Shown: positions 26,026-35,428 of the stretch, in pieces
Position numbering within the stretch: position 1 is the stretch's first letter
Layout: the number at the start of each line of letters is the position of its first letter
Notes under the pieces: model-generated
The model's input: only the letters and a program-made list of their open reading frames with translations
The model's database searches: none
What the model was told of the DNA's origin: nothing
Assembly (NCBI GenBank): GCA_027532775.1
Contig: JAPZTO010000003.1
Location: forward strand, 620,001-684,000
Direction of reading: 5' to 3'
Source: Beijerinckiaceae bacterium
GTDB taxonomy: Bacteria; Pseudomonadota; Alphaproteobacteria; Rhizobiales; Beijerinckiaceae
Length of the DNA stretch: 64,000 nt
Program-made: the position numbers and the translations under genes

Positions 26026-26550
26026 TTACAGTTTCCCGTCCGGTTGTGCATCCGTGGACGCGAAACCGTCAAGCTGGCGCAACGCTTCCGCCACCAGAAT
26101 GGCGCCGGAAACCGCGACATTCAGTGAACGCAGGCCGGGCTGCATCGGGATGACGATGCGGGCATCGGCATCCTCCTGCACCGGATCCGGTACGCCGGCG
26201 CTTTCGCGGCCGAGGAGGATGATGTCGCCCGGGCGGAAGGCGAAAAGGTGATGGGCCACCGCGCCGTGTGTCGTAGCCAGGACGAGGCGATGCCCGCGCG
26301 CCCGGATTGCAGCGCGGAAATGCGCATAGGAGAGGTGCCGTGTCAGGTCGAGCCGATCGAGATAATCGAGCCCGGCCCGGCGCAGGTTGCGGTCCGAGGC
26401 GTCGAACCCCGCCGGTTCGATCAGATCGACCGGCACGCCGAGGCACGAACCGAGCCGGAACAGCGTCCCGGCATTCTGCGGGATGTCCGGTTCATAGAGA
26501 GCAAGCCTCAGGAGCGATGGCGGAAATGCGGTTTCGCGGGGGTCGACCAT
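26026..26550 (-). CDS. trmL: tRNA (cytidine(34)-2'-O)-methyltransferase TrmL
   Basis: This 174-residue SPOUT methyltransferase has the trefoil-knot motifs in order: [19 protein letters not shown] near 15-33, [14 protein letters not shown] near 110-123 and [18 protein letters not shown] near 133-150. It methylates the wobble nucleotide of tRNA-Leu isoacceptors. Length is close to the usual 155-165. It is transcribed away from petABC, across a 261-base intergenic region. Confidence 0.92.
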   Translation of the reverse strand: MVDPRETAFPPSLLRLALYEPDIPQNAGTLFRLGSCLGVPVDLIEPAGFDASDRNLRRAGLDYLDRLDLTRHLSYAHFRAAIRARGHRLVLATTHGAVAHHLFAFRPGDIILLGRESAGVPDPVQEDADARIVIPMQPGLRSLNVAVSGAILVAEALRQLDGFASTDAQPDGKL

Positions 26551-26611
26551 TGTTCAGGGGCCAGGGAACGCGGAAAGGGATGGACAAGCGATATAGACGG
26601 TGCCATGAGCC

Positions 26612-26639
26612 TTGCAATTCAGGATCGTTCCAATATGCG
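26612..26639 (+). promoter_or_regulatory. candidate promoter for petABC
   Basis: TTGCAA (26612-26617) and TATGCG (26634-26639) are separated by 16 bases in the petA upstream region. Match to consensus is partial. The spacing and the lack of other candidates in the 261-base gap are the only support. Confidence 0.3.
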
Positions 26640-26741
26640 ATCCGGCCGGGCACTGCCCGGGACCGGGTGGGACGGCTGAGGCAATTCGCCTCTCCAATCC
26701 GGATAGCCGAATGCTATCTGCACCGGAAAGTTCCTGAGGCT

Positions 26742-26771
26742 GTCGCCGGGCATCTCGTCGCCGGGCATCTC
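26742..26771. repeat. 15-bp perfect tandem duplication upstream of petA
   Basis: GTCGCCGGGCATCTC occurs twice head to tail at 26742-26756 and 26757-26771, ending 40 bases before the petA start. It would lie in the petA leader if the upstream promoter is correct. Confidence 0.85.
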
Positions 26772-26811
26772 CATGGTCGCGGTGCGCCAGGGTGAAAGAA
26801 GGATTAGGATT

Positions 26812-27351
26812 GTGGCTGATCAATCGATGAGCGAACCGAACCGCCGTGATTTTCTGTTTCTGGCCACCGGCGCTGCCGGCGCCGTCGCCGTGGGTGGCGT
26901 GGCCTGGCCGCTGATTTCCCAGATGTCGCCGGATGCCTCGACCATTGCGGCCGGCGCACCGGTCGAAGTCGACCTGGCGCCGATCGCCGAAGGCCGTGCG
27001 ATCACGCTGAAATGGCGTGGCAAGCCGATCTTCGTCCGGCACCGCACGGCGGCCGAGATCGAGGCGTCCAAGAAGGATGATGCGTCCGGCCTGCCGGATC
27101 CGCAGGCCGATGCCGCCCGCGTCCGCGCCTTTGAAGGCAAGGCGCAGGAACAATGGGTCGTTGTCTATGGCAACTGCACCCATCTGGGTTGCGTGCCGAT
27201 CGGCTTCTCGGGCGATTTCAACGGCTGGTATTGCCCCTGCCATGGTTCGCATTACGACAATGCCGGGCGTATCCGCAAAGGTCCGGCCCCGCGCAACCTT
27301 GATATCCCGGAATTCACCTTCCTGTCCGCGTCGAAAATCCGCATCGGCTGA
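26812..27351 (+). CDS. petA: ubiquinol-cytochrome c reductase, Rieske iron-sulfur subunit
   Basis: This 179-residue Rieske protein has a Tat-type N-terminus (NRRDFLFLATGAAGAVAVGG, about 11-30) that remains as the membrane anchor. The [2Fe-2S] site is CTHLGC and CPCHGSHYD near 120-143. It moves electrons from ubiquinol at the Qo site to cytochrome c1. GTG 26812 follows AAGGATTAGGATT and is preferred; ATG 26827 is five codons inside. It is the first gene of the bc1 operon petA-petB-petC, which links the quinone pool filled by formate dehydrogenase to cytochrome c. Confidence 0.95.
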   Translation: MADQSMSEPNRRDFLFLATGAAGAVAVGGVAWPLISQMSPDASTIAAGAPVEVDLAPIAEGRAITLKWRGKPIFVRHRTAAEIEASKKDDASGLPDPQADAARVRAFEGKAQEQWVVVYGNCTHLGCVPIGFSGDFNGWYCPCHGSHYDNAGRIRKGPAPRNLDIPEFTFLSASKIRIG

Positions 27352-27375
27352 GCGAATCCAGAGTGAGAGACCCGA

Positions 27376-28683
27376 ATGGCTGAGCATCATTCCTCCTATG
27401 TGCCCAAGACCGGGTTCGAGCGCTGGCTCGATGCCCGCCTGCCGATCGTCCGGCTGATGCATGATTCCGCCGTATCCTATCCGGTGCCGCGGAACCTGAA
27501 TTATTTCTGGACCTTCGGCGGCATCCTCATGTTCATGCTGGTGTCGCAGATCGTCACCGGCATCGTGCTGGTCATGCATTACACGCCGCATGTCGACCAC
27601 GCCTTCCAGTCGGTCGAGCACATCATGCGCGACGTGAATTACGGCTGGCTGATGCGCTACATGCACGCCAACGGCGCATCGATGTTCTTTATCGCCGTCT
27701 ATATCCACATCTTCCGCGGCATGTATTACGGCTCGTACAAGGCTCCGCGCGAAGTGCTCTGGATCCTCGGCGTCGTGATTTTCCTGCTGATGATGGCCAC
27801 GGCATTCCTCGGCTACGTTCTGCCCTGGGGCCAGATGAGCTTCTGGGGTGCGACCGTCATCACCAACCTGTTCTCGGCCATTCCGGTGGTCGGCGAGACC
27901 ATCGTGGTCTGGCTCTGGGGCGGCTACTCGGTCGACAATCCGACACTGAACCGCTTCTTCTCGCTGCATTACCTGCTGCCCTTCATGATCTTCGGCGTGG
28001 TCATCCTCCATGTCTGGGCGCTGCACCATGTCGGCCAGAACAACCCGTCGGGTGTCGAGGTGAAGAACTACAAGAAGGATACGGTGCCGTTCACGCCGTA
28101 CGCGACCGTGAAGGACCTGTTCGCCATGGTCTGCTTCATGATCTTCTTCGCGTGGTTCGTTTTCTATCACCCGAACTTCCTCGGCCACGCGGATAACTAT
28201 ATCCCGGCCGATCCGCTGAAGACGCCGGCGCATATCGTTCCGGAATGGTATTTCCTGCCGTTCTACGGCATCCTCCGCGCCATCCCGGACAAGCTGGGCG
28301 GCGTGGTGGCGATGTTCGCCTCGATCGCGATCCTCGCTTTCCTGCCGTGGCTCGACACGTCGAAGGTCCGCTCGGGCAAGTATCGCCCGTGGTTCAAGTT
28401 CGCCTTCTGGACCTTCGTGGTCGTGTCGGTGCTGCTCGGCTATACCGGCTCGCAGCCCACCGACAAGGTCGTGCTCGCGATCGGTGGCCGTACTGTGATG
28501 GACATGGTCGGCTTTGCGCAGATCCTGACCGCGATCTACTTCGCCTATTTCCTCGTGGCGCTGCCGCTGCTCGGCCTGATCGAGAAGCCCAAGGCGCTGC
28601 CGGCCTCGATCGCCGATTCGGTGCTCGGCCCGGCGGGGAGCGGCCATATTGCCGGCGCGCATGCGGCGCCGCCCAAGCATTGA
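27376..28683 (+). CDS. petB: ubiquinol-cytochrome c reductase, cytochrome b
   Basis: This 435-residue integral membrane protein has eight helices. Haem ligands lie in [19 protein letters not shown] and in [20 protein letters not shown], the two paired-His helices. The Qo-site motif [13 protein letters not shown] is present, as are [20 protein letters not shown] and the C-terminal helices. It is full length for the alphaproteobacterial form. It starts 25 bases after petA and ends 20 bases before petC. Confidence 0.96.
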   Translation: MAEHHSSYVPKTGFERWLDARLPIVRLMHDSAVSYPVPRNLNYFWTFGGILMFMLVSQIVTGIVLVMHYTPHVDHAFQSVEHIMRDVNYGWLMRYMHANGASMFFIAVYIHIFRGMYYGSYKAPREVLWILGVVIFLLMMATAFLGYVLPWGQMSFWGATVITNLFSAIPVVGETIVVWLWGGYSVDNPTLNRFFSLHYLLPFMIFGVVILHVWALHHVGQNNPSGVEVKNYKKDTVPFTPYATVKDLFAMVCFMIFFAWFVFYHPNFLGHADNYIPADPLKTPAHIVPEWYFLPFYGILRAIPDKLGGVVAMFASIAILAFLPWLDTSKVRSGKYRPWFKFAFWTFVVVSVLLGYTGSQPTDKVVLAIGGRTVMDMVGFAQILTAIYFAYFLVALPLLGLIEKPKALPASIADSVLGPAGSGHIAGAHAAPPKH

Positions 28684-28702
28684 GGACGGGAAGGAACCTA
28701 TC

Positions 28703-29575
28703 ATGACGACGTCTTCTCGTTTCCTGCTCGCGGCTTTTGCCCTTACGGGCTTCGCCGCTCTCGCCCAGCCGGCCCTCGCGGCTGGCGGGGCCGAACAGCC
28801 GCCGCGCCAGAAATGGACCTTTTCCGGTCCGTTCGGCACGTTCGACCGGGCGCAGCTCCAGCGCGGCTTCAAGGTCTATCGCGAGGTCTGTGCCTCGTGC
28901 CATGGCCTTGAAAAGCTTTCGTTCCGCAACCTGTCGCAGCCGGGTGGCCCGGGCTTCACCGATGGTCAGGTCCGGACACTGGCGACCGAATACAAGGTGA
29001 TGGACGGCCCGAACGAGGCCGGCGAAATGTTCGAGCGCCCGGCGCGCCCGTCCGACCGTTTCCCCAAGCCCTTCCCGAATCCGGAAGCGGCCAAGGCGGC
29101 GAATAACGGCGCGGTCCCGCCGGATTTCTCGGTCATTGCCAAGGCCCGGACTTATGAGCGCGGCTTCCCGTTCTACCTGTTCGACATCGTGACCCAGTAT
29201 CAGGAACAGGGCGTGGATTACATCACCGCGTTGCTGCTCGGCTACGAGGAGCCGCCGAAGGGCGTGACGGTGGAAGCGGGCCTCCATTGGAACCGCTATT
29301 TCCCGGGCAACAAGATCGCCATGGGCAACCCGCTGGTTGCCGTGTTCGACGATGCCGGCAAGCCGCATGATGCGGGCTTCTATACCGATGGGACGCCAGT
29401 GACGCGCGAGCAGGTCGCCCGCGATGTCACGGCCTTCCTGATGTGGGCGGCTGAACCGAAGATGGAAGAGCGCAAGCAGACCGGCACCAAGGTCATGCTG
29501 TGGTTGATCCTGCTGGCCGGCCTGCTCTATCTCACCAAGAAGCGGATCTGGTCGCGACTTGAAGGCGCGCACTGA
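28703..29575 (+). CDS. petC: ubiquinol-cytochrome c reductase, cytochrome c1
   Basis: This 290-residue protein has a signal peptide (about 1-26, cleaved after ALAAG). Covalent haem attaches at CASCHG near 57-62, and the axial Met lies in NKIAMGNPL. A C-terminal anchor helix (VMLWLILLAGLLYLTKKRIW) holds it in the membrane. It passes electrons from the Rieske cluster to soluble cytochrome c. ATG 28703 follows GGGAAGGAACCTATC. A UUCG-loop terminator begins 23 bases after its stop and closes the operon. Confidence 0.96.
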   Translation: MTTSSRFLLAAFALTGFAALAQPALAAGGAEQPPRQKWTFSGPFGTFDRAQLQRGFKVYREVCASCHGLEKLSFRNLSQPGGPGFTDGQVRTLATEYKVMDGPNEAGEMFERPARPSDRFPKPFPNPEAAKAANNGAVPPDFSVIAKARTYERGFPFYLFDIVTQYQEQGVDYITALLLGYEEPPKGVTVEAGLHWNRYFPGNKIAMGNPLVAVFDDAGKPHDAGFYTDGTPVTREQVARDVTAFLMWAAEPKMEERKQTGTKVMLWLILLAGLLYLTKKRIWSRLEGAH

Positions 29576-29597
29576 ACCCCTCCTGCGGGATTGATGG

Positions 29598-29621
29598 AAA
29601 AGGGGCTTCGGCCCCTTTTTT
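29598..29621 (+). terminator. rho-independent terminator after petC
   Basis: A nine-base-pair stem AAAAGGGGC (29598-29606) and GCCCCTTTT (29611-29619) closes on the very stable loop TTCG, and the T-run extends to 29621. Confidence 0.92.
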
Positions 29622-29698
29622 CATGCGTGTTTCCGGCTTGCCAAGGCTGCCGCGGGACGTGACAAAGGGATGACGACCTCCTGACGGAACAGCGAGTG

Positions 29699-30229
29699 AT
29701 GGACTTCCTGCGCAACACGATCCGCACCATTCCGGATTACCCGAAACCCGGCATCCAGTTCCGGGATATCTCGACCCTGCTGGGCAATCCACGCGCCTTC
29801 CGCAGGGCCGTGGACGAACTGGTCCAGCCCTATGCCGGGGCCCGGGTGGACAAGGTGGCGGGGATCGAGGCGCGCGGCTTCATCCTCGGCGGCGCGGTGG
29901 CGCATCAGCTGTCCTGTGGCTTCGTGCCGATCCGCAAGAAAGGCAAGCTGCCGCATCGCACCGTCTCGATTTCCTATGCGCTGGAATACGGCACGGACGA
30001 GATGGAGATCCATCTCGACGCTGTCGCGCCCGGCGAGAAGGTGATTCTCGTCGATGACCTGATCGCTACGGGCGGCACCGCCACGGCTGCGGTTCAGCTG
30101 CTGCAGAAGATCGGGGCGAAGGTGGAGGCGGCCTGCTTCGTGATTGATCTGCCGGAACTCGGCGGGCGGGCCAAGATCGAGGCGCTCGGCGTGCCGGTGC
30201 GCACGCTCGTCGCCTTTGACGGGCATTGA
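29699..30229 (+). CDS. apt: adenine phosphoribosyltransferase
   Basis: This 176-residue purine salvage enzyme makes AMP from adenine and PRPP. The family N-terminus [20 protein letters not shown] is intact, followed by [14 protein letters not shown], the flexible-loop [20 protein letters not shown] and the PRPP loop [17 protein letters not shown] near 118-134. ATG 29699 directly follows a GTG at 29696; either could serve. It faces a nucleosidase gene that releases adenine, and prs 5 kb away supplies PRPP. Confidence 0.95.
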   Translation: MDFLRNTIRTIPDYPKPGIQFRDISTLLGNPRAFRRAVDELVQPYAGARVDKVAGIEARGFILGGAVAHQLSCGFVPIRKKGKLPHRTVSISYALEYGTDEMEIHLDAVAPGEKVILVDDLIATGGTATAAVQLLQKIGAKVEAACFVIDLPELGGRAKIEALGVPVRTLVAFDGH

Positions 30230-30235
30230 TCGGCT

Positions 30236-30868
30236 TCAGTCCGGCAACAACAGGGTTTCCAGCCGGTCGATGATCGCCGCCATTTCCCGGTCGAGATGAC
30301 CGAGAAGGGCCGTCCAGTCGTCGTAGTGGCGCAGTTCCTCGGCGCCGTCCGAAATGCCGCGCAGGCCGATCATCGGCACGCCGAATTGCTGGCAGGCGCG
30401 CAGGACGGCAAAGGTCTCCATGTCGACCATATCCGCATCGATCGCGTCATAGGCGGGGCCGGAGACGATGTTGGCGCCGGTAGAGAGCCGCGCCGCCGGT
30501 ACCTCCCTGAGGCGCAAGGGCAAGGCGAGTTCGGCCGGCAGGTCGAGAAACGGCGTGCGGCCCTTTTCGAAACCGAGGGGCGAGGCGTCCATGTCGCGGT
30601 AGGAGACCGCGCTGACCTGATAGACCGCGCCCTGCTCGAGCCGCCGCGAGCCGGCAGAACCCAGCGAAAGCACGAGATCCGGCAGGCCCTGATGGTCGAG
30701 GCAATCCTGCAGGGCGCGGGTCGTGCCGATTGCCGCCTCGACCGGGCCGACGCCGGTAATGACCGGGGTGATCCGGTCCCGCAGGGCCGGGCCATATTCC
30801 GCCGCCGTCGCCATCACCACGAGGATGCGGTGGCCGGAGGTTCGCAGCAGGCGCGGAGCGGCCGTCAT
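30236..30868 (-). CDS. 5'-methylthioadenosine/S-adenosylhomocysteine nucleosidase-like protein
   Basis: This 210-residue protein has the PNP/UDP-phosphorylase fold. Diagnostic pieces are VITGVGPVEAAIGTTRAL, LPDLVLSLGSAGSRRLEQG, the active-site MVDMETFAVLRACQQFGVP and LRGISDGAEEL with the catalytic Asp. It should split MTA or SAH to adenine and a thioribose product; phosphorolysis cannot be excluded. Convergent with apt, which reuses the adenine. Its start overlaps the hydratase-like gene upstream by four bases. Confidence 0.85.
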   Translation of the reverse strand: MTAAPRLLRTSGHRILVVMATAAEYGPALRDRITPVITGVGPVEAAIGTTRALQDCLDHQGLPDLVLSLGSAGSRRLEQGAVYQVSAVSYRDMDASPLGFEKGRTPFLDLPAELALPLRLREVPAARLSTGANIVSGPAYDAIDADMVDMETFAVLRACQQFGVPMIGLRGISDGAEELRHYDDWTALLGHLDREMAAIIDRLETLLLPD

Positions 30869-31842
30869 TCCCTCGTTCCCCAGAGCACGGCGCCTGTAAA
30901 GGCGAAGACCGGGATGCCCTTCTGATTGATGGCATAATTGCGCTGGGTGACGATGCCCCAGCCGGGCTTCGACTGCGAGGGGCGCGCCTCAAGGATCTTC
31001 GCGAAATAGGTCAGCGTATCGCCGGCGAGGACCGGGCGGATCCAGTGCAGGTCGGTGAAGCCGAAGCCGGGGCCGCGCTTCGGCAAGGGGGCCTCCCTTT
31101 CGCGCTCCTGCCAGAAGCGGATCACGGTGCCCATCCAGGCCGAGGCGGTATGCCAGCCGGAGGCGGAAAGACCGCCGAAATGGCTGTTGCGGCCGGCTTC
31201 CTCCGACAGGTGGAATTCCTGCGGATCATAGCGGCGGGCAAAGCGCAGCATCCGATCGGGCGTGAAATCATAGGTGCCGAAACGGATGATCATGCCGGGC
31301 CGGATCTCCTCGACCGGGCCGAACCGCGTGACATTGGCTTCGGGCAGGAAGGTTTCGGCCGGGGGGCGGGCGATGGCGGTCGGACTTGCTTCGACGATGC
31401 CCGGCTCGCGGCGGCCCATCATGATCAGGTTGGTCTGTTCGAGAACCAGTTCGCCATCCTGGTTATGCAGGTCGAAGCGGTACTGCACGAAACCGCGATC
31501 CGGCTTGCTGGTCGAGGGCTTGCGGTCGAGGATATGCATTCGCCCGATCAGCCTGTCACCGGCGCGGACGGGCCGGGCCCATTTGAGGCTGGAGACACCG
31601 GGCGAGCCCATGCCGGAGGAGTTCAGGATGAAGTGATCGGCCATCAACCGCATATTGGCCGAGCATGTATACCAGCCGGAAGCGATGACCCCGCCCATGC
31701 GGCGCGCCTGTTCGGAGGTCGCATCGAGATGCATGGGCTGTGGGTCGAATTCCTTGGCAAAGGCGAGCATCTCGTCTTCGCGGATCGTGATCGAGCCATA
31801 GGCTTCCGAGGTTCCGACCTCGAAATCTTCGAAATAGCGCAT
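30865..31842 (-). CDS. MaoC-like double hot-dog hydratase family protein
   Basis: This 325-residue protein consists of two MaoC-type hot-dog domains. The first (about 1-155) has RYFEDFEVGTSEAYGSITI, FAKEFDPQPMHLD and GGVIASGWYTCSANMRL; the second (about 180-320) has IRFGTYDFTPDRMLRFARRY, DPQEFHLSEEAGR and FGGLSASGWHTASAWM. Each half keeps the D-P-x-x-x-H type hydratase motif, so it could hydrate enoyl-CoA or act as a thioester-binding protein; the substrate is unknown. ATG 31842 is used because the preceding open frame is not conserved-looking. A four-base overlap with the nucleosidase suggests one transcript. Confidence 0.85.
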   Translation of the reverse strand: MRYFEDFEVGTSEAYGSITIREDEMLAFAKEFDPQPMHLDATSEQARRMGGVIASGWYTCSANMRLMADHFILNSSGMGSPGVSSLKWARPVRAGDRLIGRMHILDRKPSTSKPDRGFVQYRFDLHNQDGELVLEQTNLIMMGRREPGIVEASPTAIARPPAETFLPEANVTRFGPVEEIRPGMIIRFGTYDFTPDRMLRFARRYDPQEFHLSEEAGRNSHFGGLSASGWHTASAWMGTVIRFWQEREREAPLPKRGPGFGFTDLHWIRPVLAGDTLTYFAKILEARPSQSKPGWGIVTQRNYAINQKGIPVFAFTGAVLWGTRE

Positions 31843-31889
31843 TCTCGCCGGTCCATGCGGAAGGACCGGTGGGAGGGCCGCGCCGGTCG

Positions 31890-32102
31890 TCAGGAAAACA
31901 GGGTTTTCAAGCCATACACGCTCGCCAGCCCGAGGGCGAGGGTGGAGACGATTGCGAAAGCGAGAAGCGCGCCCTCGGCAAAGCCTCTGATCCATTCCCG
32001 CGGGATTGCTTCCAGCGCGGTCCAGAGGAAGACGAAGGGAAAGAGCAGCACCATCAAGGCACGGTAATAGACCGAACGGATTTCAGCGACGATCACAGCC
32101 AT
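31890..32102 (-). CDS. small two-helix membrane protein, unknown
   Basis: This is a 70-residue protein with two membrane spans, about 15-31 (ALMVLLFPFVFLWTALE) and 43-64 (GALLAFAIVSTLALGLASVY). The spans are joined by AIPREWIRGFAE. ATG 32102 is chosen because GGGAGGTGGT stands just before it, a strong ribosome site; an upstream in-frame start at 32159 would add 19 unlikely residues. I do not recognise a family. It lies 48 bases before the hydratase-like gene and 85 bases after ychF, all on the same strand. Confidence 0.7.
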   Translation of the reverse strand: MAVIVAEIRSVYYRALMVLLFPFVFLWTALEAIPREWIRGFAEGALLAFAIVSTLALGLASVYGLKTLFS

Positions 32103-32186
32103 GACCACCTCCCGAGGGTTTCCCGAGAGATAGACTAAAGTCGAATTGGTTAATGACAAGCTGACTTTTGCCCGGCTCCGGGCCTG

Positions 32187-33284
32187 TCAGTTGGCGAAGC
32201 GGAAATGCAGCACGTCACCATCCGCGACGACATATTCCTTGCCTTCGAGGCGGAACTTGCCGGCATCGCGCGCGCCGGCTTCGCCCTTGAGCGTGACGTA
32301 ATCCTCGTAAGCGATGGTTTCCGCGCGAATGAAGCCCTTCTCGAAATCGGTATGGATGACGCCGGCCGCCTGCGGCGCCTTCGTTCCGGTCATCACCGTC
32401 CAGGCGCGCGCCTCTTTCGGGCCGACCGTGAAATAGGTGATCAGGCCGAGCAGGGCATAGCCTTCCCGGATCACGCGGTTGAGGCCCGGCTCCTCGAGGC
32501 CGATCGCCTCGAGATAGTCGCGCTGCTCGTCCGGCGCGAGGACGGCGATCTCGCTCTCGATCTTGGCGGAAACCACAACAGCGCGGGCGCCTTCCTCCTT
32601 GGCTCGCTGGAAGACCTTTGCGGAGAAAGCATTGCCCTTGTCGGCCGAGGCTTCCTCGACATTGCAGACATAGAGGACGGGCTTGGCCGTCAGCAGGCCG
32701 AGCATCTCGAATGCCTTCGCCTCGGTCGGCTTGATCTCGACCAACCGCGCCGGCTTGCCCTCGCGCAGCAGCACGAGTGCGCGGCTCATCAGGTCGAAGG
32801 TTTCCTTCGCCTCCTTGTCGTTGCCCTTGGCCTTCTTCTCGATCGCGACGATGCGCTTCTCGAGGCTGTCGAGATCGGCCAGCATCAGCTCCGTCTCGAT
32901 CGTCTCGATGTCGGCGATCGGGTCGATCTTGCCTTCGACATGGGTGATGTCGGAATCCTCGAAGCAGCGCACCACATGGGCGATGGCATCCACCTCGCGG
33001 ATATTGGCAAGGAACTGGTTGCCGAGGCCCTCGCCCTTCGAGGCGCCGCGCACGAGGCCGGCAATGTCGACGAAGGTCAGCCGGGTGGGGATGATCTCCT
33101 TCGACCCGGCAATGGCGGAGAGTTTCTCCAGCCGGTCATCCGGCACGGCGACATCGCCGACATTCGGCTCGATGGTGCAGAACGGGTAATTGGCCGCCTG
33201 CGCCGCCGCTGTCTGCGTCAGGGCGTTGAAGAGGGTCGATTTGCCGACATTCGGCAGGCCGACGATACCGCATTTGAAGCCCAT
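32187..33284 (-). CDS. ychF: redox-regulated Obg-like ATPase YchF
   Basis: This 365-residue P-loop protein starts MGFKCGIVGLPNVGKSTLFN (G1), with TFVDIAGLVRGASKGEGLGN (G3, read as DIAGL) and LYVCNVEEASADKGN, the NxxE variant of G4 that makes YchF prefer ATP. A coiled-coil insertion (about 130-165) and the C-terminal TGS domain (WTVMTGTKAPQAAGVIHTDF) complete it. It is near the standard 363 residues. It belongs to the pth-rplY neighbourhood, common in alphaproteobacteria. Confidence 0.96.
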   Translation of the reverse strand: MGFKCGIVGLPNVGKSTLFNALTQTAAAQAANYPFCTIEPNVGDVAVPDDRLEKLSAIAGSKEIIPTRLTFVDIAGLVRGASKGEGLGNQFLANIREVDAIAHVVRCFEDSDITHVEGKIDPIADIETIETELMLADLDSLEKRIVAIEKKAKGNDKEAKETFDLMSRALVLLREGKPARLVEIKPTEAKAFEMLGLLTAKPVLYVCNVEEASADKGNAFSAKVFQRAKEEGARAVVVSAKIESEIAVLAPDEQRDYLEAIGLEEPGLNRVIREGYALLGLITYFTVGPKEARAWTVMTGTKAPQAAGVIHTDFEKGFIRAETIAYEDYVTLKGEAGARDAGKFRLEGKEYVVADGDVLHFRFAN

Positions 33285-33342
33285 GGCGTGGTCCGCTCAA
33301 TTCTGTGCAGGGAGAAGGAAATCGCGGTCTTTTGACCTTCGA

Positions 33343-33972
33343 TCAGTCGGGAAGTCCAGTCTTTTTCGCGGGGCGGCCGGGGGTTTCCGGGCTGCCATGG
33401 CCAGCTGCGTCCATCGCCAGATGGACCTTGCTCTGGAAACCGGCCGCATCGCCCGCCAGCAGCCGCGGTGCCTCTTCGGCCATGGCGCGGCACAGGCTGT
33501 CAACCCAGCCCTCTTCCACCTTCGCGAAATCGTTCAGCACATAGGCATGGACCAGCGCCTTGTCGCCGGGATGGCCGATGCCGAGGCGCAGGCGGGGATA
33601 ATCGTTGCCGCAATGCGCCGTGATGGAGCGCAGGCCGTTATGGCCGGCATTGCCGCCGCCGGTCTTCACGCGGAGCTTGCCGGGCGGCAGGTCGAGTTCG
33701 TCATGGAAAACAAGGACGTGGTCGAGCGGGATCTTGTAGAAGCGCATCGCCTCGCCGACGGCGCGGCCGCTCTCGTTCATGAAAGTGGTGGGCTTCAGCA
33801 GGATCGCACGGTCGGTTCCGACGGTGATCTCGCTGGCCTCGCCCTGGAACCGGGCGCGCCAAGGCGCGCCGCGCCAGCGGCGATGCAGCGCGTCGACGGC
33901 CATGAAGCCGATATTGTGCCGATTCCCGGCATAGCGGGAGCCGGGATTCCCGAGGCCGACGAGGAGATGCAT
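33343..33972 (-). CDS. pth: peptidyl-tRNA hydrolase
   Basis: This 209-residue enzyme releases peptidyl-tRNA that drops off ribosomes. It starts [20 protein letters not shown] then IGF, which includes the catalytic His near residue 19. [29 protein letters not shown] and [13 protein letters not shown] follow. The last 25 residues are a basic Gly/Pro-rich tail common in alphaproteobacterial Pth. It lies between rplY and ychF, all on the minus strand. Confidence 0.95.
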   Translation of the reverse strand: MHLLVGLGNPGSRYAGNRHNIGFMAVDALHRRWRGAPWRARFQGEASEITVGTDRAILLKPTTFMNESGRAVGEAMRFYKIPLDHVLVFHDELDLPPGKLRVKTGGGNAGHNGLRSITAHCGNDYPRLRLGIGHPGDKALVHAYVLNDFAKVEEGWVDSLCRAMAEEAPRLLAGDAAGFQSKVHLAMDAAGHGSPETPGRPAKKTGLPD

Positions 33973-34085
33973 CGCCTGGCTCCGCTCAAGAAAAAGGCTG
34001 CGGCGCGGAACCGCGCGGCAGCCGGGTTGGCAGGAAAGGGCCCGTCAGGACGCCTCCTTCCGGAAGGGATCAGCCTTCGCCGCGC

Positions 34086-34670
34086 TTAGCCTTCGCCGCC
34101 CTTGGCACCGGTGCCGGCGATGGTCAGTACGGTGAAGTCACGATCCGCGATGACCGGCTTGGCACCGGCCGGCAGCTTGACCGCCGAGATGTGGATCGAA
34201 TCGCCGAGCTTGGCCTTCGAGACATCGACTTCGATGAATTCCGGGATGCTGTCGGCCGGAACATTGAATTCCACGGCGTGGCGGACAAGGTTCAGCGCGC
34301 CGCCAGCCTTCAGGCCCGGCGAGGCTTCCTGGCCGACGACATGGACCGGAATTTCCACGCGCACGATCGCGCCTTCGCCGAGGCGGAGGAAGTCGACATG
34401 GATCGGGAAGTCACGGACAACGTCGAGCTGATAGTCGCGCGGGATGGCGCGGATCTTCTCGCCTTCGACATCGATGTCGAACACGGTGGTCAGGAAGTGA
34501 CCGGCATAGATCAGCTTGTTCGTATCCTTGAAGTCGAGCGAGATCGAAACGGGGGGCTGGCCGGCGCCGTAAATGACGGCCGGAACGCGGCCTTCACGAC
34601 GAACAGCACGGGCGGCCCCCTTACCGGCCCGCTCACGGCGCGAGGCCGAGAGGTTCTTGATGGTGGACAT
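34086..34670 (-). CDS. rplY: 50S ribosomal protein L25/general stress protein Ctc
   Basis: This 194-residue Ctc-type L25 has a 5S rRNA-binding domain (residues 1-95: [36 protein letters not shown]). A beta-rich TL5/Ctc C-terminal domain follows ([31 protein letters not shown]). ATG 34670 follows GGAGAATCAC. The leader contains an intrinsic-terminator-like hairpin whose T-run ends next to the ribosome site, and a candidate promoter lies about 80 bases further upstream; see separate entries. Confidence 0.95.
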   Translation of the reverse strand: MSTIKNLSASRRERAGKGAARAVRREGRVPAVIYGAGQPPVSISLDFKDTNKLIYAGHFLTTVFDIDVEGEKIRAIPRDYQLDVVRDFPIHVDFLRLGEGAIVRVEIPVHVVGQEASPGLKAGGALNLVRHAVEFNVPADSIPEFIEVDVSKAKLGDSIHISAVKLPAGAKPVIADRDFTVLTIAGTGAKGGEG

Positions 34671-34680
34671 GTGATTCTCC

Positions 34681-34709
34681 AAAAATGAAAACCGGGGCAC
34701 CGGGCCCCG
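34681..34709 (-). terminator. intrinsic terminator-like hairpin in the rplY leader
   Basis: On the minus strand CGGGGC and GCCCCG (plus positions 34704-34709 and 34693-34698) form a six-base-pair stem with loop CCGGT, followed by GTTTTCATTTTT. The T-run is followed directly by the rplY ribosome site GGAGA. It could end transcripts from upstream genes or attenuate rplY itself. Confidence 0.65.
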
Positions 34710-34753
34710 CGTTTGTGCCGCTTCCTCCAAGGGTGCAAGACCGGCACGGCGGG

Positions 34754-34782
34754 TCCATAGGCGAAAAACGCTCGCCACGCAA
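34754..34782 (-). promoter_or_regulatory. candidate promoter for rplY
   Basis: On the minus strand TTGCGT (34782-34777) and TATGGA (34759-34754) are 17 bases apart, inside the 127-base gap before rplY. The predicted start lies upstream of the leader hairpin. Confidence 0.45.
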
Positions 34783-34797
34783 CCCGGCGGGCCGGCC

Positions 34798-35415
34798 TCA
34801 ATAGATCGTGCGCTCCATCCGTGCCGGGTATTCCGCCTCGTAGGTCTCGGCATCGAAGGCAGGGTCGATTGCCCGCATCATCTCGCCGGTCGAGGGCAGG
34901 GCGGAGCGGGGGATCTGCACGTCCGGGTTCCAGAGCCGCGAGCGGACCAGCGCCTTCGGGCATTGCGGATAGATCGATTCGACGGTGACGGCGATCACGG
35001 TCGTCGCCGGGTTCCCGCGCATGGCGAAGCTGGCGCAGAGTTCGGGATCGGCGGAGATCCGGGCGCGGCCATTGACGCGCATCGTGTTGCCGATGCCGGG
35101 GATCATGAAGAGCAGCGCGATGCGCGGATCACGCACGAGGTTGCGCAGCGTGTCCACCCGGTTATTGCCGCGCCGGTCCGGTATCAGCAGGGTCTTCTCG
35201 TCGAGGATGCGGACGAAGCCGGCCGGGTCACCGCGCGGCGAGCAATCCAGTCCTTCCGGCCCGGCGGTCGAGATCACCACGAAGGGTGCAGCCTCGATGA
35301 AGCGGGCATATTCGGGAATGATCCGGTCGATTTCCTTGAGGATCGCGGTCGGGTTGACCGGCGAGTAGAGCGCGTCGAGCTCGGCGAGGGTGGTCACGTC
35401 GTGGCTGGCGCTCAT
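34798..35415 (-). CDS. pyridoxamine 5'-phosphate oxidase family protein (MSMEG_1061-like)
   Basis: This 205-residue flavin-binding split-barrel protein has [20 protein letters not shown] near 55-75, [20 protein letters not shown] near 80-100 and [20 protein letters not shown] near 112-132. It closely resembles the PPOX subfamily named after MSMEG_1061 or DR2398. The exact redox reaction is unknown; it is not PdxH. ATG 35415 is used, since the sequence before it is not conserved. It is 13 bases downstream of prs. Confidence 0.88.
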   Translation of the reverse strand: MSASHDVTTLAELDALYSPVNPTAILKEIDRIIPEYARFIEAAPFVVISTAGPEGLDCSPRGDPAGFVRILDEKTLLIPDRRGNNRVDTLRNLVRDPRIALLFMIPGIGNTMRVNGRARISADPELCASFAMRGNPATTVIAVTVESIYPQCPKALVRSRLWNPDVQIPRSALPSTGEMMRAIDPAFDAETYEAEYPARMERTIY

Positions 35416-35428
35416 GCGGCCTCCCGGA

